Positions 1-8,589 of a stretch of 51,501 nt of DNA are shown in pieces; position 1 is the first letter of the stretch; every line of letters starts with the position of its first letter. Source of the stretch: an uncultured Caryophanales bacterium (GTDB taxonomy: Bacteria; Bacillota_I; Bacilli_A; RF39; UBA660); NCBI GenBank assembly GCA_946623125.1, contig CAMOQR010000004.1, positions 1 through 51,501 of the forward strand. Reading direction: 5' to 3'. Below the pieces are notes generated by a model. That model was not told where the DNA came from, did not search any database, and saw only the letters and a program-made list of their open reading frames with translations. The translations under genes and the position numbers were made by a program.

Positions 1-10
1 TAACAAAAAT

Positions 11-41
11 AAAAGTGCACACTTTTTTTGTGTACACTTTT
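11..41 (-). terminator. Rho-independent terminator of the arginase-family gene
   Basis: Two 12-base arms (11-22 and 30-41) form a hairpin around a seven-base loop. Read on the minus strand, the single mismatch becomes a G-U wobble and the stem is followed by ATTTTTG. It therefore best fits the end of the minus-strand gene that stops at 124. It might also work weakly on the plus strand. Confidence 0.7.
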
Positions 42-123
42 ATCTTACAACTTCAATAATTCCTGACTCACTTTTTATTTTTGCGAACTATTTGGGGTTC
101 ACTTCACTTAAGATTCCTTTTTT

Positions 124-1029
124 TTAATAATATGTTTTTTGTTCCCATTTCTTTTTCTTTTCTGCGGCATTAATGATTTGGGTTGCAATGTTTAAAGCAA
201 TTTGTTCTGTTTTTCGATTAATGTCTCTTAAGGGATTGAATTCTACTAAGTCGAATGATAGTACTTCATTCATATGTTTTACAATATATTCATTTATTTG
301 CATGGCTTCTTCTTCAGAGATTCCTCCTTTTTCAGGAACAGAAACTCCTGGTGCTATGTCTGGATCAATTACATCTAAATCATAACTAATATGAACTCCT
401 TTTGTTTTATATCCTGCAATTTTAAAGGCTTCTTCCATAATGGCTTCAACACCTTTTTCTTTTATATCTTGTGTTGTAAAAACGGTTGCTCCAGAATACC
501 TTACATTGTCTTTTTCTGCCTCATCTATAGATCTTGCTCCAACAATTACGGTTCTTGATGGTTGAATGATTTTTCCATCATGATAATATCTTAGTTCACT
601 ACATTTATAACCATTTATTGCTGCAAGTGGTAATCCGTGAATGTTTCCTGTAATTGTTGTTTCAAATGTATTATAGTCTGTATGAGCATCTATCCAAATA
701 ATTCCTACATCGATATTTGCTTTGGCTGATGCTAGAGCAGAGGCTATTGCTACAGAGTGATCTCCTCCAATTAAAATTGGAAAATACTCTTCTTTTATTT
801 TCGCAACCATATTTTTATATAGTTCTGTATTAAACTTTTCAATTTCATATTCATTTTTTCTTCTATCTGATAAGTTTCTACTTTTAATTATGGTAGGATC
901 TTGTTGGAAAGACATTGCTTCTCCTTTATAAAATGTTTTTAAGTCGTTCATTAATTGAGTAGGCCCAAGACTTGCTCCATCAATATGAACTCCTAAGTCG
1001 GATCCTGCTTGAAATATCATTGTTCTCAT
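124..1029 (-). CDS. rocF: Arginase-family ureohydrolase (probable arginase)
   Basis: A cytosolic binuclear manganese hydrolase of the ureohydrolase superfamily, most likely splitting L-arginine into ornithine and urea. The 301 residues match the family length. The metal-binding motifs are visible in order: GGDHS (residues 88-92), DAHTD (114-118), and SYDLDVIDPD (from 215) with both metal-binding aspartates. GNIHGLPL after the DAHTD motif resembles arginase more than agmatinase. The ATG at 1029 is preceded on the minus strand by GGTGAT. The gene is monocistronic and divergent from murE, with its own promoter and terminator. No other arginine-catabolism gene is nearby. Formiminoglutamase or agmatinase activity cannot be excluded from sequence alone; the family call is firm and the substrate less so. 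Confidence 0.85.
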   Translation of the reverse strand: MRTMIFQAGSDLGVHIDGASLGPTQLMNDLKTFYKGEAMSFQQDPTIIKSRNLSDRRKNEYEIEKFNTELYKNMVAKIKEEYFPILIGGDHSVAIASALASAKANIDVGIIWIDAHTDYNTFETTITGNIHGLPLAAINGYKCSELRYYHDGKIIQPSRTVIVGARSIDEAEKDNVRYSGATVFTTQDIKEKGVEAIMEEAFKIAGYKTKGVHISYDLDVIDPDIAPGVSVPEKGGISEEEAMQINEYIVKHMNEVLSFDLVEFNPLRDINRKTEQIALNIATQIINAAEKKKKWEQKTYY

Positions 1030-1044
1030 TTTATCACCATATCC

Positions 1045-1073
1045 ATTTTAACGTAAATTTTATTTCCTATCAA
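1045..1073 (-). promoter_or_regulatory. Sigma-A-type promoter of the arginase-family gene
   Basis: On the minus strand TTGATA (-35) is followed after exactly 17 bases by TAAAAT (-10). The GGTGAT ribosome binding site and the ATG follow closely, so the 5' leader is very short. Confidence 0.6.
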
Positions 1074-1082
1074 GAAAAACCC

Positions 1083-1111
1083 TTTAATTTCTAAAATCTT
1101 TACTGTATAAT
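1083..1111 (+). promoter_or_regulatory. Promoter of the murE-polysaccharide operon
   Basis: TATAAT at 1106-1111 has a weak TTTAAT 17 bases upstream. The AGGTGAT ribosome binding site begins only a few bases downstream, so the leader is short. It is back-to-back with the arginase promoter. Confidence 0.55.
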
Positions 1112-1128
1112 GGTTTTAGGTGATTATA

Positions 1129-2568
1129 ATGAAAAAATTAAAAGAACTTTATCCAGAGGTTTTGGAAGATGTTGATGTTTTATCTATTAAGATTAATTCA
1201 AAAGATGTAGAAAAGGGAGATTTATTTGTTTGTACGAAAGGTGTTACAGCAGATCGACATGATTTTATTGATGATGCGATTGAACGTGGGGCTTGTGCAG
1301 TTGTTGTATCAAAAGATGTTGGAGAAAAATCTGTACCTATTATAAAAGTTGAGGATACGAATCGTGAATTACCTTTTTTATGCCAAAAATTTTATGATTA
1401 TCCTGATCAAAAATTAAAGATGATAGGTGTAACAGGAACAGATGGAAAAACAAGTGTTACTACTATTATTCAAACATTAATTGGAAAAGATGATTGTGGT
1501 TATGTTGGGACAAATGGAAGAAGTTATGGTTCTTTTCAAGGTGATAATCCTAATACTACGCCAGATGCTCATAACTTGTATTTTTATTTAGATGAATTTG
1601 TTCAACATCATTGTACTTATGCATCGATTGAAACGTCTAGTGAGGCGTTTTATCGAGGAAGACTTCAGGCAATGAAATTTGATATCAGTGCTTATACTAA
1701 TATTACTTCTGAACATTTAAATATTCATGGTAGTTTTGAAAATTATTTGAATTGTAAGTTACAACTATTTCACCAAACAAAAGAAGATGGCTTTTCTATT
1801 CTAAATCGTGATGATCCTTATTTTGAACAGGTTAAAAATGCTTGTGTTGCGAAGGTATTAACTTATGGTATGGATTCTTCTAATGATTTGCAAATTGTAT
1901 CTTATAAATTATATCCAACTCATACGGATGTTGTTTTTCGTTATGATAATCAGGATTATTCTATTCATAGTCCTTTGATGGGAGATTTTAATGTTTATAA
2001 TTTAGCGTGTGGCGTTTTATGTGTTTTAGCATTAGGTTTTGATATGGATACAATTATTTCTCGTATTCCTAATATTAAAGTTAATGGTAGATTAGAGTTA
2101 CTTGATACCAAAACACCTTATTATGTAATGGTTGATTATGCTCATACTCCTAATGGTATTTCTAAGTTACTTAATTTTGTTCATACATTAAAAATCAATC
2201 GTAGTATTGTTGTGATTGGACAGGCTGGGGAGAGAGATTATTTAAAAAGACCAAAAGTTGGTAATGTAGTGGTTGAAAATGCAAGTTATGCAATTTTTAC
2301 TTATGAAGATCCAAGAAGTGAAGATCCTCTTGATATCTGTCATGATATTATTGCGGAATTAAAAGATACTCATGATAATTTTGAAATTGTTGTAGATAGG
2401 CGTGAGGCAATTCAAAAGGCTATTGATATGGCTCAGGATAAAGATATGGTTTTAATTCTTGGTAAGGGTAATGAAACCTATGAAAAATTAAAGAATGAAA
2501 CAATTTATTTTAATGATATTGAAGAGGCATATAAGGCTGTTGAAAATCGCAAAAAAAGAATTGGTTAA
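1129..2568 (+). CDS. murE: UDP-N-acetylmuramyl-tripeptide synthetase MurE
   Basis: A cytosolic Mur ligase that adds the third stem-peptide residue to UDP-MurNAc-L-Ala-D-Glu during peptidoglycan precursor synthesis. The ATP-binding loop GTDGKTS is at about residues 103-109. NTTPD and the carbamylated-lysine region (NCKLQLF) follow, then the DYAHTP motif near 337 of the C-terminal domain. The substrate loop reads YEDPRSEDP near 392. Meso-DAP enzymes usually have DNPR and lysine enzymes DNPA, so the retained arginine leans toward DAP. The track ORF begins at a GTG inside the AGGTGAT ribosome binding site; ATG 1129 is the real start, giving 479 residues. The gene is outside the dcw cluster and heads a surface-polysaccharide operon, which is unusual. 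Confidence 0.93.
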   Translation: MKKLKELYPEVLEDVDVLSIKINSKDVEKGDLFVCTKGVTADRHDFIDDAIERGACAVVVSKDVGEKSVPIIKVEDTNRELPFLCQKFYDYPDQKLKMIGVTGTDGKTSVTTIIQTLIGKDDCGYVGTNGRSYGSFQGDNPNTTPDAHNLYFYLDEFVQHHCTYASIETSSEAFYRGRLQAMKFDISAYTNITSEHLNIHGSFENYLNCKLQLFHQTKEDGFSILNRDDPYFEQVKNACVAKVLTYGMDSSNDLQIVSYKLYPTHTDVVFRYDNQDYSIHSPLMGDFNVYNLACGVLCVLALGFDMDTIISRIPNIKVNGRLELLDTKTPYYVMVDYAHTPNGISKLLNFVHTLKINRSIVVIGQAGERDYLKRPKVGNVVVENASYAIFTYEDPRSEDPLDICHDIIAELKDTHDNFEIVVDRREAIQKAIDMAQDKDMVLILGKGNETYEKLKNETIYFNDIEEAYKAVENRKKRIG

Positions 2569-2573
2569 GTATT

Positions 2574-3353
2574 ATGAAATTAGAGGTATTGTTATCTGTT
2601 TTGAATTTAAAAAAGTCTCAACTAAATAATATGAATATTACTAGTCGTTGTACGGTAATTAATCAGTGTAGCAAACTTGGCTATGAGAAGTATAAGAATT
2701 TCTATATTTATTCTTATCCTGAACTTGGACTTTCTATTAGTCGAAATCGAGGACTTGAAAATGTTTGTGGAGATATTATTTTGTTGTGTGATGATGATGT
2801 AGTTTATGATACAGACTATGAGCGTCTTGTTTTGGAAGAGTTTTCTAAGAATCCAAGTGCTGATGTAATTATTTTTAATATGGAAAGGCCAAATCGTAAA
2901 AAAAGAAAAATTACTTCTAGGAAAAGACTTCATATTTATAACTGTCTTCATTATGCTTCTTGTAATATTGCTTTTCGAAAAGATTCTATTATCAATCATA
3001 ATATTACTTTTAATCCAGATTTTGGATCTGGTGGTTATTATAATGGTGGTGGAGGAGAAGATACTTTATTTCTTGTTTCTTGTTTAAAACAAAAATTAAA
3101 GATTTATTCTTCTCCTATTAATTTAGGGGTTGTGTATCATAAAGAATCTACGTGGTTTGATGGCTATAATGAGAAGTATTTTTATGGGAAAGGTGCATTG
3201 TTTACTGCAATTAGTCATTCTTTTCGTTATTTTCTTTTTTTACAGTTTTTAATTCGACATCCTGAGTTTTTGAAAACTGTTTCTTTTTTTAGAGCGTTTT
3301 CTTTAATGTGCTCTGGATCAAAAGACTATATAAATTATATTCATAAACATTGA
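2574..3353 (+). CDS. Glycosyltransferase, GT-A/family 2-like
   Basis: A probable cytoplasmic or membrane-associated nucleotide-sugar glycosyltransferase. The N-terminus (MKLEVLLSVLNL) and the SISRNRGLENVCGD segment are typical of GT-A folds. LCDDDV near residues 72-76 would supply the DxD metal and nucleotide-sugar site. GGGGEDTLF near residue 160 resembles the acceptor-side acidic motif of related enzymes. It starts five bases after the murE stop with no strong ribosome binding site, so translational coupling to murE is likely. It is the first of three glycosyltransferases in the locus. Donor and acceptor cannot be deduced. Confidence 0.8.
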   Translation: MKLEVLLSVLNLKKSQLNNMNITSRCTVINQCSKLGYEKYKNFYIYSYPELGLSISRNRGLENVCGDIILLCDDDVVYDTDYERLVLEEFSKNPSADVIIFNMERPNRKKRKITSRKRLHIYNCLHYASCNIAFRKDSIINHNITFNPDFGSGGYYNGGGGEDTLFLVSCLKQKLKIYSSPINLGVVYHKESTWFDGYNEKYFYGKGALFTAISHSFRYFLFLQFLIRHPEFLKTVSFFRAFSLMCSGSKDYINYIHKH

Positions 3354-3369
3354 ATTTTGAGGTGATTTT

Positions 3370-4344
3370 GTGAATGATTTAATAACTATTATTATAAATG
3401 TTTTTAATGGTGAAAAATATATTAAAAGATGTTTAGACTCTGTTTTAAGTCAAACTTATTCTAATCTTGAAATATTAATTGTAAATGATGGGTCTACTGA
3501 CAAAACTTTGGATATTTGTAAAAGTTATAAAGATTCTAGAATTCGTATTATTTCTACCAAAAATTTGGGACTATCCTTATCACGAAATGTTGGAATTGAT
3601 CATGCTAAGGGAGAATATTTATATTTTGTTGATGCTGATGATTTTATTGAAAAAGATACGATTGAATATTTGTATCGACTTTCTATTCAGTATCATTCGG
3701 AGCTTACTACTTGTGATTTTCTTACTATTTATAATAGTAACTATTCTTTTCCTCCCAAAAAAGAAAAAATTCGAGTTATGGATTCTTATGATATGTTAAA
3801 AGATATTTTATTATCGGTTGGGTGTTCTGTTTCTCTTTGGAATAAGCTGATACATAAGAGTATTTTTCGTGGTATTCGATTTGAAGATCGTATTGTGAAT
3901 GATATTTGTGTTACTTATAAATTGGCTATCGCTGCAAATTGTATTGTGTCTTCTAATCAAGTTAAATATTATTACTTTAAACATCATAATGCTATTACTG
4001 TTAAGAATTCCTCTAATTATAATCGTGCTGTTGATCTTTATCATGCTTCTTTAGAACGATATCAATATATTAAAAATATTTATCCTAATATTATTGAAAA
4101 TGAAATCGGAATGTTTCGTACTATTTTTAAACTATGTTCATATGACAGTCCTCAGGTACGTGATTTTTTAGAAAAAGAAAATCTTATTCCTTTTTTTAAA
4201 CATCTTTTTTCCTATAAGATGTTATTGGCACCGATTTCTTTATATGAAAAGATGAAGATGATTTTGTTTGTATTTAATGATCAATTATATAATAAATTAT
4301 CGTTGTATCATAAGAAAAGAAATATGTCTAAGATTCAAGAATAG
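3370..4344 (+). CDS. Family 2 glycosyltransferase
   Basis: A classic GT2 enzyme of the WcaA/SpsA type, expected to add a sugar to a lipid-linked surface polysaccharide intermediate. The GT-A core is clear: ITIIINVFNGEKYI at the start, LIVNDGSTDKT near residue 36, then SLSRNVGIDHAKGEY and the DADD metal site at 88-91. The remaining roughly 200 residues are less conserved, with a charged basic C-terminus that may contact membrane. It uses a GTG start behind GAGGTGAT. It sits in the same operon as murE and the sugar transferase. The sugar specificity is unknown. Confidence 0.88.
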   Translation: MNDLITIIINVFNGEKYIKRCLDSVLSQTYSNLEILIVNDGSTDKTLDICKSYKDSRIRIISTKNLGLSLSRNVGIDHAKGEYLYFVDADDFIEKDTIEYLYRLSIQYHSELTTCDFLTIYNSNYSFPPKKEKIRVMDSYDMLKDILLSVGCSVSLWNKLIHKSIFRGIRFEDRIVNDICVTYKLAIAANCIVSSNQVKYYYFKHHNAITVKNSSNYNRAVDLYHASLERYQYIKNIYPNIIENEIGMFRTIFKLCSYDSPQVRDFLEKENLIPFFKHLFSYKMLLAPISLYEKMKMILFVFNDQLYNKLSLYHKKRNMSKIQE

Positions 4345-4376
4345 TTTTTTAGAATACGTTAGTAGAGGTGGTTGAT

Positions 4377-5000
4377 ATGAAAACCAGTTATAAGTATGAA
4401 AGAATCTATAATCGTTATATCAAAAGAGTTTTTGATCTATTTTTTTCTTTTTTTCTTCTTATTCTTTTTTTACCTTTTATGGTATTAATAGGTATTTTAA
4501 TTATTCTAATTGATCATATATTTCCTATTTATACGCAAATACGTACAGGAAAAGATGGAAAAAATATTAAAATTTTTAAATTTCGAACGATGAAGGATCA
4601 TGAGATTACAAGATTTGGAGTCTTATTACGAAGATTTTCTATTGATGAGTTTCCTCAAATTATAAATGTTTTTCTTGGTAGTATGTCTTTAGTTGGACCG
4701 AGACCTTGGATTGTTGAATATTATGAAAGGTTTAATATGGAACAGAAAAGAAGAGTTCTTGTAAAACCTGGTATTGTTGGTCTTGCCCAAATAAATGGTA
4801 GAAATAAAATTAGTATTCATGAGAAAATATCTTATGATTTAGAATATGTTTCTCATGTTTCTTTTTTGCTTGATTTTAGTATTCTTTTGAAGAGTATATT
4901 TTGTTTTTATTCTGATGAAAATGATATTCATCCTGATGATTATATTCAAAAAGAACTTATGGTTTTAGATAAGAATTGTAAAAAAAAGATTGTTAATTGA
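4377..5000 (+). CDS. Undecaprenyl-phosphate sugar phosphotransferase (initiating sugar transferase)
   Basis: A bacterial sugar transferase of the WcaJ/EpsL/WbaP catalytic-core type. It transfers a sugar-1-phosphate from a UDP-sugar to undecaprenyl phosphate and so starts polysaccharide assembly at the membrane. The small, single-domain form has one hydrophobic hairpin or helix at residues 17-46 followed by the signature TQIRTGKDGK, KFRTM (68-72), LRRFSIDEFPQ, SLVGPRP (104-110) and KPGIVGLAQINGR. The track ORF starts at a GTG within AGAGGTGG; ATG 4377 with that ribosome binding site is better, giving 207 residues. It lies between the glycosyltransferases and the polymerase, as expected for a capsule or exopolysaccharide locus. 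Confidence 0.92.
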   Translation: MKTSYKYERIYNRYIKRVFDLFFSFFLLILFLPFMVLIGILIILIDHIFPIYTQIRTGKDGKNIKIFKFRTMKDHEITRFGVLLRRFSIDEFPQIINVFLGSMSLVGPRPWIVEYYERFNMEQKRRVLVKPGIVGLAQINGRNKISIHEKISYDLEYVSHVSFLLDFSILLKSIFCFYSDENDIHPDDYIQKELMVLDKNCKKKIVN

Positions 5001-5064
5001 GTAATTTATTTTTATAATTATTGTTATAGTAGGTATTATTATTGATGTGTGTGAGGATTGATTT

Positions 5065-7224
5065 ATGAGAAAAATATATTTCATTATTATTTCATTTTTC
5101 TTTTTATTATTTATGATTCCTTCTGTATATGCTACGGAACTTTTAACTGTTTCTGATGCTAGAATTGTTGAACAAAGTGGAACTGTTGATGTTGAACCTA
5201 TTTCTTATCAAGATGATACTGTTCGTTCTAATATTGTTTTTAATACAGAGCATGATTTTATTACTTATGAGGTTGAGATTTCGAATCAAAATAGTAGTGA
5301 TGTAGAGATTATTTCCATTGACAGTAATAGTATGAAAGATTATTTAGATGTTGATTTTTTAGATTTTACATCTCCTTTTTATATTGCTGCTGGTAGTCGA
5401 AGAAGATTACGTTTTAAAATCTTATATAAAAATCCTGTAACCAATCAGGAAGATATTACTGTTCGTGATTTTAAAATAACAATTAATGGGGAAGATACGG
5501 TTATACCTACTAATCCATATACTAGTAATTACACGGTTTTACTAATCTTGTTGGTTGTTGTAATTACTATTTTAATGGTTATGTATGTTGCAGGAGATTC
5601 TATTACACATAAAAAGATTATTAGTGGTTTTTTACTGCTTACTATTCTTGTTCCGTTTGGTGTTGTTGCTAAAAGGACTTATCAAGTATTTTTAGTTAGT
5701 GATAATATCGTTTTAAAGAGTAAAATGATTCCTTATAATGTTATTATATATAATGGTAATGGAGATGCAATTACTAGGATAATTCCTTTTGGAAATGTTG
5801 TGGGAGAATTACCCACTCCTATCAAAGAAGGATATCGTTTTACCAAGTATGTAGATGTAAATAATGAGGAAGTATATCCTGATACTATTGTTGAAGGTAA
5901 TATGAAATTATATCCTCAGTTTGAGGCAATATCATATTCTATTACTTATGATTTAAATTATGGTTTTTTGAATACTCCTAACCCTAGTAGTTATACGATT
6001 GAAGATGAATTTGTTTTAAATAATCCAAGTAGAGTAGGATATAATTTTTCTGGTTGGAGTGAAGAGGATAATTCTACTTTAGTAACTCAGATGACTATTT
6101 TCAAAGGGACTTTAGGAGATAAACATTTTGTTGCAAATTATTCTCCTAATCAAAATACGGAGTATACAGTAATTCATCGACAGCAGGATATAAATGGTAA
6201 CTATGTTGTAAAGGATACGGAAACTCTTTATGGTACAACAGATTCTTCTGTTACTCCACAGAGAAAGAATTATGAAGGGTTTGAGCAACCTGCTGCCCAA
6301 ACAAAGACGATTAATGGAGATGGTAGTACAGTATTTACTTATGATTATCCTAGAAGCAGATATTCCTTCAGTGTTACAGATCGTAGTTATGTTGTAGATG
6401 GAAGTACAGCAAATGGTGTGTATTATTATGGAACACAAATATCAGTATCAGTTTCACCACCGGCAGGTTATTCTATTCGTTGGAATGATGGATCTGTTTC
6501 AAATGAAAAGACTTTCGTTTTAACAGAAGATACTGTATTAACTCCGACTTTGGTTCCTAATATTCATACACAATATAAAGTTGTTTATTTACAACAAGCA
6601 TATCAAGATAATATTTATTATATATATGCATATAATTATTTCTATGCACAAACTGATTCGCAGGTAACTCCGGCAAGGAATACTTATGAAGGATTTGAAA
6701 CACCTTCTGCCCAGACAATCACAGTAGCCGGTGATGGTAGTTCAGTTGTTTATTATTTTTATGATCGCAAAAAATATCATTTTAAGTTATGGTTAGAATA
6801 TAGTGCAGAATTTGAATTATATGAAAATTATGATGTTGGCAAAGATATTTATAAAAGAGTAAAAGTTGGCAATTCTTATCAATTGGTTCCAATCGAATCT
6901 ACATCTAGTTTTGCTACTAGTAATAGTAAAAGGACATTTTATGATAATTCTTTCGAGGAGGAAGTCTATTATGGAACACGTTTTTCTCTATTAGATTATA
7001 ACTTCAAATATTATCAAGAAATTAATTATAATGATCATTCTGATTATTCTACATATTATTATTATAATGATTTCCATAATTATTATAATTCTTATGGTAT
7101 TCATGATGATTCTTACTTAAAATTTTATACTTATGAACCTATTGCAACTCCAACTTATCCTGAAGAGCCAACAGCATCTTATTCCACACCGTCATATTCA
7201 TCATCTTCGTGGTGGGGAGAATAA
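5065..7224 (+). CDS. Secreted/membrane protein with Listeria-Bacteroides (InlB/MucBP-like) repeats
   Basis: A surface protein of 719 residues. A signal peptide covers roughly residues 1-23 (ending VYATE). A beta-rich domain (about 25-145) resembles the small membrane protein at 19872. Two membrane segments follow at about 155-176 and 185-203. After these come Listeria-Bacteroides-type repeats (GYRFTKYVD, GYNFSGWSEED) and two MucBP-like modules, each with a YEGFE followed by AQT (from about residue 355 and from about 495). The C-terminus is very rich in tyrosine, asparagine and serine and ends in SSSSWWGE, with no LPXTG-like tail. Its place between the sugar transferase and the polymerase suggests co-expression with the polysaccharide, perhaps as an adhesin. 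Function is unproven. Confidence 0.75.
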   Translation: MRKIYFIIISFFFLLFMIPSVYATELLTVSDARIVEQSGTVDVEPISYQDDTVRSNIVFNTEHDFITYEVEISNQNSSDVEIISIDSNSMKDYLDVDFLDFTSPFYIAAGSRRRLRFKILYKNPVTNQEDITVRDFKITINGEDTVIPTNPYTSNYTVLLILLVVVITILMVMYVAGDSITHKKIISGFLLLTILVPFGVVAKRTYQVFLVSDNIVLKSKMIPYNVIIYNGNGDAITRIIPFGNVVGELPTPIKEGYRFTKYVDVNNEEVYPDTIVEGNMKLYPQFEAISYSITYDLNYGFLNTPNPSSYTIEDEFVLNNPSRVGYNFSGWSEEDNSTLVTQMTIFKGTLGDKHFVANYSPNQNTEYTVIHRQQDINGNYVVKDTETLYGTTDSSVTPQRKNYEGFEQPAAQTKTINGDGSTVFTYDYPRSRYSFSVTDRSYVVDGSTANGVYYYGTQISVSVSPPAGYSIRWNDGSVSNEKTFVLTEDTVLTPTLVPNIHTQYKVVYLQQAYQDNIYYIYAYNYFYAQTDSQVTPARNTYEGFETPSAQTITVAGDGSSVVYYFYDRKKYHFKLWLEYSAEFELYENYDVGKDIYKRVKVGNSYQLVPIESTSSFATSNSKRTFYDNSFEEEVYYGTRFSLLDYNFKYYQEINYNDHSDYSTYYYYNDFHNYYNSYGIHDDSYLKFYTYEPIATPTYPEEPTASYSTPSYSSSSWWGE

Positions 7225-7248
7225 ATCATTTTAAAGGAATTGATTTTT

Positions 7249-8589
7249 ATGAAGTTACATTTATTAAAAAATAAAAATATGGAGAGTAAGATATCTTTTC
7301 TCTTACTCTCTTTTAATTTTATTTATCTTACAGTTATTACATTTTTAATTCGTATAGGGAAGATTCATTATAATATATATCGATATTCTACTGTTGTAGT
7401 TTCTCTTATTTGTCTTTTCTTCTGTATTGTATGTTTTTTTCTATCTTTTTTAAAGAAGAAAAAAAATCCTTTTATTATTACGGACTATATTGTTTTTGGT
7501 ATTATAATTTTTGCTGTTATATCTTGTGTTTTTGCAATTGATCAGAAAGTATCTTTATTTGGACAAGGCGGTCGTTATGAGGGATTTTTCGCCATTCTTT
7601 ATTATATTTCTTTATATTTACTAGCAACTTTTGTTTCAAAAGATAAAAAAAAGTATTTGATTTATTTTTTCCTTTTTCTAGGATTTATTCAGTCTATTTA
7701 TTCTTTTTTACAGATTGAACATTCTCATTTTGTTTCTATTTCTTATCATTTTGGTGATACTTGGGCAACAGGTTTTTTGTTTAATCCTAATTTTTTTGCA
7801 GAACTTATTATTCTTTGTTTAGCATATGCCATGGGATTTCTTTTGGAAGAAGAAAAGTCTAAATGTCGTAAAATTATATTTATTATTCTATTTTGTGTTT
7901 ATTTTAGTGCTTTAGCCATTAGTAATACTTTAAGTTGTTTTGTAGGTTTTCTTTTTATTTTATTTTATTCTTTTCTTTATGGTTTTATTAGAAAAAGAAA
8001 GATTCCTTGTTTTTTAATGCTTTTATTGGGGATGTTCTTGTTGTTGTTTTATAGTATTCGTAATCAAACTACTTTGTTGGGAGATTTTCATAAAACTAGT
8101 GGAGAGGTTCAAAATATTGTAGGTGGTAATTTAGATTCAAATTATGGAACAAAGAGGTTAGGTGTTTGGATGGAAACAATTAAGATTGTTCCTAAATATC
8201 TATTACATGGTTCTGGAATTGATAATTTTGATCAGGCATTTGGAGAAAAACATTTAATAGTAGGGCATTATCGTTTTGATAAGGCTCATAATGATTATTT
8301 GCAAATATTAGTTACGCAAGGTATTTTTAGTTTATTATGTTTTTTAAGTCTTTTCTTTATTATTTGTGTAAGAGGTGTTTTTCTAACGTATAAAAATCAT
8401 GAGATATATTTTTTATTACCTGTTATTGGTTATTTAGTTCAGATATTTTTTAATATTAGTGTAGTTGAAGTTGCTCCTCTTTTTTATGTATCGTTAGGTT
8501 TATTAGATACTAGGGATACTTGTAAGATTCGAGAAATATGTATGGGTTTTAAAGAACTTAAAAAAGGATTTTTATTATGGAAAAAGTAA
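7249..8589 (+). CDS. O-antigen ligase/polymerase-like (Wzy/WaaL family) membrane protein
   Basis: A polytopic membrane protein of 446 residues with about ten or more hydrophobic helices. A large extracytoplasmic loop lies near residues 270-340 (GVWMETIKIVPKYLLHGSGI, then KAHNDYLQILVTQGI). The H-N-D-Y-L-Q sequence after that loop is the characteristic Wzy_C/O-antigen ligase motif. The likely role is polymerising or attaching lipid-linked oligosaccharide outside the membrane. The ORF track begins at a TTG; ATG 7249 after AAAGGAATTG is preferred. A perfect 10-bp hairpin with a T-rich tail lies inside codons 12-24, described separately. It overlaps the next glycosyltransferase by 13 bases. Confidence 0.85.
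   Translation: MKLHLLKNKNMESKISFLLLSFNFIYLTVITFLIRIGKIHYNIYRYSTVVVSLICLFFCIVCFFLSFLKKKKNPFIITDYIVFGIIIFAVISCVFAIDQKVSLFGQGGRYEGFFAILYYISLYLLATFVSKDKKKYLIYFFLFLGFIQSIYSFLQIEHSHFVSISYHFGDTWATGFLFNPNFFAELIILCLAYAMGFLLEEEKSKCRKIIFIILFCVYFSALAISNTLSCFVGFLFILFYSFLYGFIRKRKIPCFLMLLLGMFLLLFYSIRNQTTLLGDFHKTSGEVQNIVGGNLDSNYGTKRLGVWMETIKIVPKYLLHGSGIDNFDQAFGEKHLIVGHYRFDKAHNDYLQILVTQGIFSLLCFLSLFFIICVRGVFLTYKNHEIYFLLPVIGYLVQIFFNISVVEVAPLFYVSLGLLDTRDTCKIREICMGFKELKKGFLLWKK
7282..7320 (+). promoter_or_regulatory. Intragenic terminator-like hairpin at the start of the polymerase gene
   Basis: GAGAGTAAGA (7282-7291) and its exact reverse complement TCTTACTCTC (7301-7310) flank a nine-base loop. TTTTAATTTT follows directly. 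It looks like an intrinsic terminator but lies inside the reading frame, so it could attenuate the distal part of the operon or regulate translation. Confidence 0.5.

Noticed and set aside
173-385. Plus-strand ORF opposite the arginase gene
   Set aside because: It lies fully inside the arginase-family gene on the other strand, lacks a ribosome binding site, and resembles no protein.
124-1029. Agmatinase or formiminoglutamase as the name for the minus-strand gene
   Set aside because: The GNIHGLPL segment and overall spacing favour arginase, although substrate is not proven.
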